Part shown: one piece after another, positions 22,734 to 30,932 of the stretch | Layout of the letters: each line of letters starts with the position of its first letter | How positions within the stretch are numbered: position 1 is the first letter of the stretch | Assembly (NCBI GenBank): GCA_900551965.1 | Contig: URYF01000010.1 | Location: forward strand, 1-35,092 | DNA: 35,092 nucleotides | From: an uncultured bacterium | GTDB taxonomy: Bacteria; Cyanobacteriota; Vampirovibrionia; Gastranaerophilales; Gastranaerophilaceae | Direction of reading: 5' to 3' | Translations under genes and position numbers: made by a program | The notes under the pieces: generated by a model | The model's database searches: none | Seen by the model: the letters and a program-made list of their open reading frames with translations, nothing else | What the model was told of the DNA's origin: nothing

Positions 22734-23849
22734 ATGGACGTATCAAGAATAGAAGCAGTTTCGCCAAGGCAGATAGACTGGCGTAAACTCACAGCAAACG
22801 AAATTATAAAGTATGATACACAGGGTGTAAGTGTTCCCCCTGAATATTTGCAATGGGCAAAAGAATTTAGGCAGGATTTGGCTGCAAATGATAAAGATGA
22901 TACGACTTATGAAAAGGCTCAAGCTGCGCAAAATACTTTAACCGCGACGGAAAACGCTCCTGTTGATAATACCTCTGCGGACGAAAATTCTACCGGAGAT
23001 GATATAGAAGCTCCGGTTGAAGAAAAGTCGGCAGCCCAGTCAAAACGTGAAGCTTTAGAAAATGCCGGTGTGAGTTTAAGAACTCAGGCGAAAATTTTCA
23101 CGGCTGATAGCAAGGAAGCTTCAAGATCGGTTCTTCAATCCGCTGCAGCTATTATGGATGCGCAGGAGCTTTCAAATAATGAAATTCAGGCACTTGATAG
23201 TTATATGCAGGAACTATTATCAAAGGCTGGAGCTGTTCAAAATGAATTAAAATCGGAAGTAAATAATATAAACAATAATAAAAATGATGCATCTGCTATT
23301 GGTAAAATTAATAAATTACAGCAGCAGCTTGAGCGCTATGGTAATGAAGGCCAGATGAATATAGCTTCTGCTGAGGGAGATTTTAATGTTTATGAGTCTT
23401 CAATAAATGCTCAAAGCGGTGCAATTTTAAATGCTCAGGATTTTGGTTCTGAATCAATCGGGGTTGGTAATGATTTATTGACTTCAATTAAAGGTGCATA
23501 TTTATTCAGGCTGCGAGATTTTATAGCAGGTCGCAGAGCTGTAAAATCCGGAGAAAGAGCTGTTGGACTTTCTGAACTTACTGCAGGGGTTCAAACTCAG
23601 GCAAGTTCAGTGAATACGGATAATAAATCAGCCGCGGCAAGTTATAAAAACCAGGTTGAAAATACTACAGGTGTTGGCGGTATTTCCCTAGCAAAAAATG
23701 ATGCAAATGCATCAGGCGATGGGCAGAACACAGAAGCTGATAAATCCACAGAAACAGCCGGTATAACTGAAACTGATAAAGCAGCCAGTGCTAATTTAGA
23801 CCAGGTTTTGCAGGCTAAAATCAGAAAAGGTGAGAACCTAAACACTTAG
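22734..23849 (+). CDS. Hypothetical Cys-free protein, 371 aa, under sigma-28-type promoter
   Basis: Unrecognised protein. Residues 1-45 form a conserved-looking segment (MDVSRIEAVSPRQIDWRKL, VPPEYLQWAKEF). It is followed by a disordered Asp/Asn/Thr/Glu-rich linker (~46-105), then a helical centre (~105-275) with NEIQALDSYMQELLSKAGAV and KINKLQQQLERYGNEG. The tail is Ala/Asn/Ser-rich and ends in QAKIRKGENLNT. It has no Cys, no classical signal peptide and no membrane segment. Ala/Asn/Gln-rich, Cys-free helices are common in proteins exported by flagellar-type machinery, and the FliA-type promoter points the same way, but this is inference only. ATG 22734 has AAGGG about 7 nt upstream. Its 3' end overlaps the convergent rpe by 4 nt. 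Confidence 0.8.
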   Translation: MDVSRIEAVSPRQIDWRKLTANEIIKYDTQGVSVPPEYLQWAKEFRQDLAANDKDDTTYEKAQAAQNTLTATENAPVDNTSADENSTGDDIEAPVEEKSAAQSKREALENAGVSLRTQAKIFTADSKEASRSVLQSAAAIMDAQELSNNEIQALDSYMQELLSKAGAVQNELKSEVNNINNNKNDASAIGKINKLQQQLERYGNEGQMNIASAEGDFNVYESSINAQSGAILNAQDFGSESIGVGNDLLTSIKGAYLFRLRDFIAGRRAVKSGERAVGLSELTAGVQTQASSVNTDNKSAAASYKNQVENTTGVGGISLAKNDANASGDGQNTEADKSTETAGITETDKAASANLDQVLQAKIRKGENLNT

Positions 23850-24493
23850 TTTTTTAATGATTTAATTGCATTTTCAATATTGTCGGATTTATAGATATAG
23901 TTTCCTGCAACCAATGATGTTGCGCCAAATCCTGTGCAAATCTTTGCAGTTTCATTGTTTATTCCGCCATCTACCTGAATTATTAAATTCTGGTGAGCGT
24001 TTTGCTTAATTATCGGAATTTTTTCTGCACAATCCTGTATAAATTTTTGTCCGCCAAATCCCGGCTCAACTGTCATTACAAGCAGCAAGTCAAGATCCGG
24101 TAAAAATTCAATAATTTCACCCGCAGAAGTTTTCGGTTTTATAGATAATCCGGCTTTAGCACCTAATGATTTTATAATGTTGATAAGTTCTTTTATTTTA
24201 TTTTTTTGTACGGCTTCATAATGAAAAGTTATAATATTAGCGCCGGCTTTTATAAAATCTGCAATATATTTTTCTGGGTTTTCTATCATCAAATGAACAT
24301 CGAGCGGCATTGAGGTAGCTTTTCTTAAAGATTTAACTACAGGAATTCCTATTGTAATATTCGGGACAAAATGCCCGTCCATAACATCTACGTGAATCCA
24401 ATCAGCACCGGCTTGCTCAACCAGTTTTATATCTCTTTCGAGGTTTGCAAAATCTGCTGATAATATTGATGGTGAAACTATAATTTTTGACAT
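23846..24493 (-). CDS. rpe: Ribulose-phosphate 3-epimerase
   Basis: A 215-aa TIM-barrel enzyme interconverting ribulose 5-phosphate and xylulose 5-phosphate in the pentose phosphate pathway. Family motifs in order are ILSADFANL, HVDVMDGHFVPN with its metal-binding His/Asp residues, DVHLMIENPEKYI, MTVEPGFGGQKF, and the phosphate-binding VDGGINNE. The ATG follows the rnc stop codon directly (TAGATG), so it is the last gene of the pyrH-frr-cdsA-rnc-rpe run. Its 3' end overlaps the convergent 22734 gene by 4 nt, with no terminator between them. Confidence 0.97.
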   Translation of the reverse strand: MSKIIVSPSILSADFANLERDIKLVEQAGADWIHVDVMDGHFVPNITIGIPVVKSLRKATSMPLDVHLMIENPEKYIADFIKAGANIITFHYEAVQKNKIKELINIIKSLGAKAGLSIKPKTSAGEIIEFLPDLDLLLVMTVEPGFGGQKFIQDCAEKIPIIKQNAHQNLIIQVDGGINNETAKICTGFGATSLVAGNYIYKSDNIENAIKSLKN

Positions 24494-25177
24494 CTATATA
24501 ATTCCTAATTTTTTGCAGGCAGAATAAGCACATTTTTGCTCAGCTTCTTTTTTACTAAGCCCCTTTTCAACCGCAAGTACTTCATCGTTATACCTGACTT
24601 CAACTTCAAATTCTTTCTTATGCTGAGGACCGTTTTCACTTATTACCGTATAAACAGGAGTCTTTTGGGTTTGTCCTTGGGTGTATTCTTGTAATATTGC
24701 TTTTGCATTAAACTTTTCAAAATGGTTTTGAACATCTTCAATATACGGTTTGAATGTGTTTTTAATATACTCCAGAATTTCATTATATTTCCCGTCAAGA
24801 TAATAAGCACCTAAAATTGCTTCAAAAGAACAGGCGCATATTGAATTTAATTTTCTACAGCCCTGTTTTTCTTCGTGCTTACTCATAATAATTAAGTCTT
24901 GCAATCCGTTTTTCTTAGCGATATCTGCAAGAGTGTTATCTGAAACTATGACTCCGCGGATTTTAGATAATTCCCCCTCGCGAGAGTCAGGGTAGGTGTT
25001 ATACAGCATATCCGATACTGTAAGTTTTAATACCGCATCTCCCAGAAACTCTAGTCTTTCGTAACATTGGGTTTCCGGCAGGTTATGTTCTTTTGTATAT
25101 GAAGAGTGGGTAAGTGCGTACTTATATAAATCAGGTGTAATTGTTTCTATTCCGAAAATTTCGGCTACCGATTTCAT
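24494..25177 (-). CDS. rnc: Ribonuclease III
   Basis: A 227-aa double-stranded-RNA endonuclease that processes rRNA and mRNA. The nuclease domain (~1-150) has the signature ERLEFLGDAVL (40-50) with E43 and D47. The second acidic block reads ICACSFEAILGAYYLDG, where E119 is kept but the usual Asp three residues before it is C116. A double-stranded-RNA-binding domain fills ~155-225 (AILQEYTQGQTQKTPVY ... KKEAEQKCAYSACKKL). The start overlaps the cdsA stop by one base (TAATG), so translation is coupled. See the finding on C116. Confidence 0.96.
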   Translation of the reverse strand: MKSVAEIFGIETITPDLYKYALTHSSYTKEHNLPETQCYERLEFLGDAVLKLTVSDMLYNTYPDSREGELSKIRGVIVSDNTLADIAKKNGLQDLIIMSKHEEKQGCRKLNSICACSFEAILGAYYLDGKYNEILEYIKNTFKPYIEDVQNHFEKFNAKAILQEYTQGQTQKTPVYTVISENGPQHKKEFEVEVRYNDEVLAVEKGLSKKEAEQKCAYSACKKLGII

Positions 25178-26046
25178 TAGAACAGCCCTTTCATATAGTT
25201 AGTAAAAGTTGTTATCCAGTCGGTTTGGAATATAAAACACTTACAGAAATAGTACATAACAGGAATAGTTAAAATAAAACTATCTGTTCTATCCAGAAAC
25301 CCGCCATGACCCGGCAAACTTGTGCCTGAATCCTTAACTCCGGCATCTCGTTTAATCAATGATTCTGATAAATCTCCGATTTGGGCAAATACTGTACAGA
25401 TTAATCCAGCCAAAAATGCCATATACCAAGGTAAATCAATAAATAAACCTACAATTATGGCTCCTAAAATTGCAAAAAATATTCCGCCAAGAGAGCCTTC
25501 TAAGGTTTTATTCGGTCTTATAACCGGTGCAAGTTTGTGTTTACCAAGTTTTGTACCAACATAATAACAGCCAATATCTGTTAAAAGAATTGCGGTGAAC
25601 ATCAAAACTACAAACCCAAGTCCGCTGTCATATTTATCAGAAGATAAATCTCTTAAAAATATTAAATGGAGCGGGAACCAGCCGCAGTAAACCATACCTA
25701 AAAGTGTTGTTGCAACGTTTGCGATATAAGGTTGCCTTCCGCGGAACAATACCCACATAAATGAACACATTGCACATATAGTTAATGTTATTGCAACCAG
25801 ATCAAATCTTTTACAATATACAACGGCAGCCAGAATTGCTTCTGTAAAATAGATAACTTTGAGGCTTGGATAAAAACCTTTATGGTTTAGGATTTTTACA
25901 TATTCTCTTGATCCCATAAAAAGCATAAACATTAAAAGACATAGTAATGCGAGCCCGCCTTTCATAATGCAAAGCATTACGATGGTTCCCATTATAAATC
26001 CTGTAAGCATTCTTGTTGCGTTTTTATTCAAGCCCAAGTCTATCAT
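25177..26046 (-). CDS. cdsA: Phosphatidate cytidylyltransferase
   Basis: A 289-aa multi-spanning membrane enzyme making CDP-diacylglycerol from phosphatidate and CTP, the branch point of phospholipid synthesis. About seven to eight hydrophobic segments are visible. The diagnostic C-terminal signature is SLPGHGGFLDRTDSF (243-257), preceded by GDLSESLIKRDAGVKDSG. It overlaps frr (upstream) and rnc (downstream) by one base each, in the common arrangement with pyrH and frr. Confidence 0.96.
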   Translation of the reverse strand: MIDLGLNKNATRMLTGFIMGTIVMLCIMKGGLALLCLLMFMLFMGSREYVKILNHKGFYPSLKVIYFTEAILAAVVYCKRFDLVAITLTICAMCSFMWVLFRGRQPYIANVATTLLGMVYCGWFPLHLIFLRDLSSDKYDSGLGFVVLMFTAILLTDIGCYYVGTKLGKHKLAPVIRPNKTLEGSLGGIFFAILGAIIVGLFIDLPWYMAFLAGLICTVFAQIGDLSESLIKRDAGVKDSGTSLPGHGGFLDRTDSFILTIPVMYYFCKCFIFQTDWITTFTNYMKGLF

Positions 26047-26612
26047 TATACTGTCATAACCTCTTTTTCTTTTGCTGAGACTGCACTGTCAATATTTGCA
26101 GTGTATTTATCCGTAAGTTTTTGGATTTTATCTTGATTATCTTTTACTGTATCTTCAGGAAGATTTTCATTTTTTTCAATCTTTTTAAGACCGTCAGTCA
26201 TATCACGGCGGATATTTCTGATGGCAACTTTTGCATCTTCTCCAAGTTTTTTAACTTCTTTTGCAATCTCACGTCTTCTATCTTCCGTCAAAGGCGGGAA
26301 AGTTAATCTAATGCAAGTACCGTCGCTGTTTGGAGTAATTCCGATTTCAGCTTTGATAATTGCTTTTTCAATTTCTTTCATAATAGTTTTGTCATAAGGT
26401 GTAATCACAAGAGTAGTACCGTCTTGGACTGAAACCTGCGACATTTGGCGAAGCGGTGTAGGTGCTCCGTAATATTCAACGATTACTTTATCCAGAATAC
26501 CAGGATTTGCTCTGCCTGTACGGATTGAGCCAAACTCTTTTTGAAGCTGTGCAATGGCTTTTTCCATTTTTTCTTCACCGAATAAAAATAATTCATCTAA
26601 AGATTCTGTCAT
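26046..26612 (-). CDS. frr: Ribosome recycling factor
   Basis: A 188-aa factor that, with EF-G, splits post-termination ribosomes. Recognised by EKAIAQLQKEFGSIRTGRAN near the N-terminus, VEYYGAPTPLRQMSQVSV, and ALT-type helices LTEDRRREIAKEVKKLGEDA and VAIRNIRRD. GAGGT lies 6 nt before ATG 26612. It follows pyrH by 21 nt and overlaps cdsA by one base. Confidence 0.97.
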   Translation of the reverse strand: MTESLDELFLFGEEKMEKAIAQLQKEFGSIRTGRANPGILDKVIVEYYGAPTPLRQMSQVSVQDGTTLVITPYDKTIMKEIEKAIIKAEIGITPNSDGTCIRLTFPPLTEDRRREIAKEVKKLGEDAKVAIRNIRRDMTDGLKKIEKNENLPEDTVKDNQDKIQKLTDKYTANIDSAVSAKEKEVMTV

Positions 26613-26633
26613 TTTTTACCTCTTTCGTATAAT

Positions 26634-27344
26634 TTAATTTATGTAAGTTCCTATTTTTTGACCGTTAAGAATATTTTTAATACCGTCTTCTTTTTTGAAA
26701 TCAAAAACAACAATCGGAATTTTATTTTGTTTACATAGTGCGCAAGCTGATGTATCCATAACTTTTAAACCGTTTTTGATAATGTCATCGTATGTGATAT
26801 TTTCAAGTTTTTCGGCTGCAGGGTTGGTATTTGGATCATCTGTGTAAACTCCGTCAACTCCGTTTTTAGCCATAAGCATAGCTTCTGCGTTAATTTCAGA
26901 TGCTCTTAATGCTGCAGCTGTATCTGTTGTAAAGAACGGATTGCCGGTACCTGCAGCAAATATTACTACTCTGCCTTTTTCAAGGTGTCTTATTGCACGG
27001 TGTCTGATATAAGGTTCAGCTATTTGATTCATTGTAATAGCTGATTGAACTCTGCAAGGAACCCCCATTTGATTAAGTGCACTTTGGAGTGCAATGGCAT
27101 TCATCACAGTCGCAAGCATTCCGACATAATCACCTGATGCTTGATCCATACCTAATTTAGCACTGTTTTTCATTCCTCTGAAAATGTTTCCGCCGCCGAC
27201 AACAACGGCAACTTCAGCACCTTCTTTTGTAACTTTTTTTATTTCATTTGCAATCATTTGTACCGGAGCCTGGTCTATTCCGAATTGCTGTTCGCCTAAT
27301 AGAGCTTCTCCGCTGATTTTTAATAAAATTCGTTTATATTTCAA
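26634..27344 (-). CDS. pyrH: Uridylate kinase, TTG start
   Basis: A 236-aa bacterial UMP kinase of the amino-acid kinase fold, phosphorylating UMP to UDP. Motifs are LKISGEALLG (8-17), VVVGGGNIFRG (47-57) and GTGNPFFTTDTAAALRA (132-148). The start is TTG 27344, supported by GGGAG 8 nt upstream and by KxxLLKISGEA following at the normal distance. There is no nearby ATG alternative. A promoter (27372-27400) lies just upstream, so it heads the five-gene run to rpe. Confidence 0.96.
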   Translation of the reverse strand: MKYKRILLKISGEALLGEQQFGIDQAPVQMIANEIKKVTKEGAEVAVVVGGGNIFRGMKNSAKLGMDQASGDYVGMLATVMNAIALQSALNQMGVPCRVQSAITMNQIAEPYIRHRAIRHLEKGRVVIFAAGTGNPFFTTDTAAALRASEINAEAMLMAKNGVDGVYTDDPNTNPAAEKLENITYDDIIKNGLKVMDTSACALCKQNKIPIVVFDFKKEDGIKNILNGQKIGTYIN

Positions 27345-27371
27345 CTTAATATCTCCCTTATTCTTTGTCTT

Positions 27372-27400
27372 ATCCTAGCGTAAATATAACCTGATGTAAA
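27372..27400 (-). promoter_or_regulatory. Sigma-70-type promoter of pyrH
   Basis: Minus strand TTTACA (27400-27395), 17-nt spacer, TAGGAT (27377-27372). The start would be near 27365, with a ~20-nt leader holding GGGAG. Confidence 0.6.
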
Positions 27401-27423
27401 GTTATATGTTAACGTATATTTAA

Positions 27424-28167
27424 CTATTCAAGAGTTTCCTGAATTGAGATTGAATCTATTCCCTGCTGGCTTTGGAAAGATTTATAAAGATCTTTAATCG
27501 GTTTTCTTGTAATAACGTCAACTACACAGGTTATTTTGGTACTGTTGTTGTCTGCTGTCAGTTGTTTTTTAGAAAGTTCTGAAATTGTTTGATATTTTTC
27601 AATAATGAAATTCTGAATTTTATCAGCAAATTCGTTTGCACATACTATACCTATTTTTACCCGTTTTGTTCTTTTTGTACTGTTTGGCAGAACTTTTCTT
27701 TCAAAAACTCTTATTGATACCAGAGTCAGGATAGATAAAACAGTTCCCGCAAATGCGATATCAAACATTCCGGCACCGCATGCCATACCGATACTGGCTG
27801 CAATCCAAAGGGTTGCGGCTGTTGTAAGTCCTAATACTATAGGTCCGTTTCTTAATACTGTTCCGGCACCGATAAAACCGATACCTGTAACGATTTGAGC
27901 AGCAACACGTGAGGTATCTCTGATACCTGTAGCGTTATCTACAACAACATTATCTCCCGGTGCGTATGTCGGAAATCCGTATATTGAAATCAATGTGAAT
28001 ACACAGGCTCCCAAGCATACCAATATGTGAGTTCTTAATCCTGCATATTTATTGGTTAATTCTCTTTCCAATCCGATGCAAAATCCGAAGATTACGGCTA
28101 TTGCTATTCTGATAAAATAATCCAGGTTAATAATGTTTATTAAATGATCAATGTTTGCTTCTAACAT
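27424..28167 (-). CDS. mgtC: MgtC/SapB family membrane protein
   Basis: A 247-aa inner-membrane protein. MgtC-type proteins are best known from pathogens, where MgtC inhibits the F-type ATP synthase and aids survival in low magnesium, but many relatives have other or unknown roles. The N-terminal ~150 residues carry the family signature: GFCIGLERELTNKYAGLRTH (28-47), LVCLGACVF and VTGIGFIGAGTVLR, with about five membrane spans. A cytoplasmic C-terminal domain (~165-247) contains an ACT-like stretch. Its ATG lies 2 nt after the TPR gene stop, so it is the last gene of the run beginning with the ABC binding protein. That context is unusual for mgtC. Confidence 0.9.
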   Translation of the reverse strand: MLEANIDHLINIINLDYFIRIAIAVIFGFCIGLERELTNKYAGLRTHILVCLGACVFTLISIYGFPTYAPGDNVVVDNATGIRDTSRVAAQIVTGIGFIGAGTVLRNGPIVLGLTTAATLWIAASIGMACGAGMFDIAFAGTVLSILTLVSIRVFERKVLPNSTKRTKRVKIGIVCANEFADKIQNFIIEKYQTISELSKKQLTADNNSTKITCVVDVITRKPIKDLYKSFQSQQGIDSISIQETLE

Positions 28168-28169
28168 TT

Positions 28170-28868
28170 TTATTCTCCAACTATTCTGGTACTGTTTTTT
28201 AATTCAATTAATTTTAATTTTTTTATACACTTTTTGTGTTCGGTATTGTTACCTGTATGGTGTGCGATTTTTGCTTTAATTTTTAAGGCTTCTCTGTTAT
28301 TAGGTGCAACAATTAAAAGCTTGTTAATTGATTTATCTGCGCCGGTCCAATTGTTTTCAATTATTTCAATTTGGGCTTTATAGATATATGCTCTTGGAGA
28401 TACCTGTTTTTGTTCAAACATTTCATCAACAAGTTTTTTAGCGGATTTGTAATCTTTTAGATTTATATAAACTTGTGCAAGTTGCCCTTTATTGTTTGAT
28501 TCTTTTGCATATTTGAGCGCCTTTTGATAATCTTCTTTTTGGATATACGCATAAGCTGCAAGATATTTTATATTGGGTTCTGCAGAACTTAGTTTCTCCA
28601 ATTCTTCTACATATTCTATTGCTGTATCATATTCTTTGTTTACAATCAAACCTGGCAGAGCTGATTCAATTGTGTATATTTTTTGAGCCGGAAATATTGA
28701 ATATCTAACGGCCATTTTATCCCATTTGGTATTTTGTACATTAGTACTTCCAAAATCAAGGATTCCGATATAAACATAAAGAAACGGAAGAATCCAAAGA
28801 AATATAAATATTCCCACCAGAATCAATGTTGTAGAAATACCTATAGCAAGCTTTGTATCTTTTCGCAT
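28170..28868 (-). CDS. Membrane-anchored TPR-like protein
   Basis: A 232-aa protein. One N-terminal membrane anchor (about residues 8-38, LAIGISTTLILVGIFIFLW) is followed by helical repeats with TPR spacing: EYVEELEKLSSAEPNIKYL AAYAYIQKEDYQKALKYA, then YINLKDYKSAKKLVDEMF, and IEIIENNWTGADKSI NKLLIVAPNNREALKIKAKIA. Such domains hold protein partners. AGGGAGG before ATG 28868 is very strong. It lies between the ABC permease gene (21 nt) and mgtC (2 nt). Partners and role are unknown. Confidence 0.82.
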   Translation of the reverse strand: MRKDTKLAIGISTTLILVGIFIFLWILPFLYVYIGILDFGSTNVQNTKWDKMAVRYSIFPAQKIYTIESALPGLIVNKEYDTAIEYVEELEKLSSAEPNIKYLAAYAYIQKEDYQKALKYAKESNNKGQLAQVYINLKDYKSAKKLVDEMFEQKQVSPRAYIYKAQIEIIENNWTGADKSINKLLIVAPNNREALKIKAKIAHHTGNNTEHKKCIKKLKLIELKNSTRIVGE

Positions 28869-28889
28869 TATACCTCCCTTAAAATCTTA

Positions 28890-29960
28890 CTATCTTCCGA
28901 CCTTGCTTTTCGGATCTAAGATATCTCTTATAGTATCACCTATTACGTTAAAAGCCAAGACTGATACAAAAATTAAAAATCCCGGAGTTAAAAGCCATGG
29001 TCTGTATAAAATGTTTGTAAATTCTTGCGCTTCTTTTAGCATATTACCCCAGCTGGCATCAGGCTGCTGAATCCCAAGTCCTAAAAAGCTCAGGCCTGAT
29101 TCTGAGAGTATATAAGACGGTACTGATAGTGTCATTGCAACGATTACAAAACTTGTTGTCTGCGGCAAAATGTGTCTTATAATAATACGCATTCTGGAGG
29201 CTCCGATTGATTTCGCGGCTTGAATATATTCCTGATTTTTTATAGATAGCACCATACCTCTTACAACTCTGGCAAATCCTGCCCAGCCAATGAGAGCAAG
29301 GATTAGAACAATGAGTAGAAATCTTTGGGTGCTTGTCATGCCGGATGGCAGAATTGATGCAAGGATTATCAATAAGTAAAAACTTGGAATTGACATAACC
29401 GCTTCGGCAAATCTCATCATAATGGTATCGACTTTTCCGCCAAAATAGCCTGATATTCCGCCGTATAAAAGTCCAATCGGAAACAGTACAAATAAAGCTA
29501 AAAAACCTATTGTCATAGATATTCTTCCGCCAAATAAAAGTCTTGAAAATACATCGCGTCCGTTTATATCGGTACCCAGTATAAATATTCGTCCGTCTTT
29601 ATCTGTTGTGAAAAGGTGACGCTTCATCGGTATAAGTCCTAAAAATTTATAAGGCTGACCTTTTGAGAAAAACTTTATATAGTGTTTTTCGGATCTGTCT
29701 AAATTATATTTAATTTCAAGATTAACAGGGTCAAATTCCCGAACATAATTATATGTATAAGGTTTTGACAGTTTTCCGTTTTCATCTATTGTAAAAACTT
29801 TAGACGGCGGCACGTAAGCCATTGTTCTGTCAGAGAAATCTTTTGTGTATGGAGCAATAAAATCTGCGAAAAATAATGCAATATAGATTAGCGCAAGAAC
29901 AATCAGTGAAATTCTTGCAAATTTATCTTTCCATAGTTGTTTTAGAACTTCTTTTATCAT
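28890..29960 (-). CDS. oppC: Oligopeptide-type ABC transporter permease (OppC/DppC)
   Basis: A 356-aa inner-membrane permease. An N-terminal membrane segment (~15-38) is followed by a ~100-residue periplasmic insert, then five spans. The EAA loop that docks the ATPase is visible in EYIQAAKSIGASRMRIIIRH. GLGIQQPDASWGNML is a family block of OppC/DppC. It shares 4 nt with the upstream oppB-like gene, and the TPR gene follows. The periplasmic insert is longer than in typical OppC. No ATPase gene lies in the window. Confidence 0.93.
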   Translation of the reverse strand: MIKEVLKQLWKDKFARISLIVLALIYIALFFADFIAPYTKDFSDRTMAYVPPSKVFTIDENGKLSKPYTYNYVREFDPVNLEIKYNLDRSEKHYIKFFSKGQPYKFLGLIPMKRHLFTTDKDGRIFILGTDINGRDVFSRLLFGGRISMTIGFLALFVLFPIGLLYGGISGYFGGKVDTIMMRFAEAVMSIPSFYLLIILASILPSGMTSTQRFLLIVLILALIGWAGFARVVRGMVLSIKNQEYIQAAKSIGASRMRIIIRHILPQTTSFVIVAMTLSVPSYILSESGLSFLGLGIQQPDASWGNMLKEAQEFTNILYRPWLLTPGFLIFVSVLAFNVIGDTIRDILDPKSKVGR

Positions 29961-30928
29961 GATTTCACCCTTATTCTCGGATCAGTGATGATAAGAAGAA
30001 TATCCGCAATTAAGTTGCCTAAAACAAGCATAATGGCACCCATCATCAAAGATGCCATAACAAGATTTATATCTGAGCGCATAACGGCTTCTAAAATCAG
30101 CCTGCCTAAACCCGGATATTGAAAAACATATTCTGTCAGTGCTGCACCTGATAACAATCCTGCAAATTCAAATCCTAAAAGTGTAATCATCGGGTTTATA
30201 GCGTTTCTGAGTGCGTGTTTGTAGATTACAACACCTTCCGGCAATCCTTTTGCTCTTGCAAATTTTACATATTCACTATCTAAAACATCAAGCATATTTG
30301 CTCTCATTTGTCTTTGTAACCCCGCAAGAGATATTGTAAAAAGTACAAAAACAGGTAATACCAAATGATAAGCTATATCTAAGAATTTTGCGCCAAAACT
30401 CATATCCGCAAAATTCGGGCTTGTGAGTCCTCCGATAGGAAACCAGCCGGTTTTAACCGCAAATATCAAAAGTAATACAGCAAAGAAAAACGAAGGAATT
30501 GCCATCCCTATGCTTGTTAATACTGTTAATAATCTGTCAAACGGTGTTTTCCAGTTTACAGCTGCAATAATCCCTAATGGTACTCCGACAAGCCAGGTTA
30601 AAAGAATTACTACAGTTGTTAACAGTAAAGTATTTGGAATACGTTCTTTAAGTTTCTGGCTGACTTTTTCGCCGTTTGAGGTTACCCCCAGATCCCCTTT
30701 AACAAAAGATACAGCCCACTTTCCGTATTGTACAATAATGGGTTTGTCTAAGCCTAATCTCTGGCGTTCTTTTTCAACTGTCACGGGTGAAATTGACGGG
30801 TTTAGTTTCAACTCTGCAAGCGGGTCAACCGGAGAAAGCCTTATTATAAAAAAGCTTATCAACGACACCATTATTAATAACGGTATAGTTTGGATTATTC
30901 TTTTTAGTATATATTTAAAAGTTTCCAC
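29957..30928 (-). CDS. oppB: Oligopeptide-type ABC transporter permease (OppB/DppB)
   Basis: A 323-aa six-span permease. The start YILKRIIQTIPLLIMVSLIS and RLSPVDPL are the usual OppB/DppB opening. The EAA loop is EYVKFARAKGLPEGVVIYKHA with LRNAINPMITLLG, and TEYVFQYPGLGRLI follows. It forms the membrane channel with the following OppC-type protein (4-nt overlap). The upstream binding-protein gene ends 4 nt before it. Confidence 0.94.
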   Translation of the reverse strand: METFKYILKRIIQTIPLLIMVSLISFFIIRLSPVDPLAELKLNPSISPVTVEKERQRLGLDKPIIVQYGKWAVSFVKGDLGVTSNGEKVSQKLKERIPNTLLLTTVVILLTWLVGVPLGIIAAVNWKTPFDRLLTVLTSIGMAIPSFFFAVLLLIFAVKTGWFPIGGLTSPNFADMSFGAKFLDIAYHLVLPVFVLFTISLAGLQRQMRANMLDVLDSEYVKFARAKGLPEGVVIYKHALRNAINPMITLLGFEFAGLLSGAALTEYVFQYPGLGRLILEAVMRSDINLVMASLMMGAIMLVLGNLIADILLIITDPRIRVKS

Positions 30929-30932
30929 CGTG

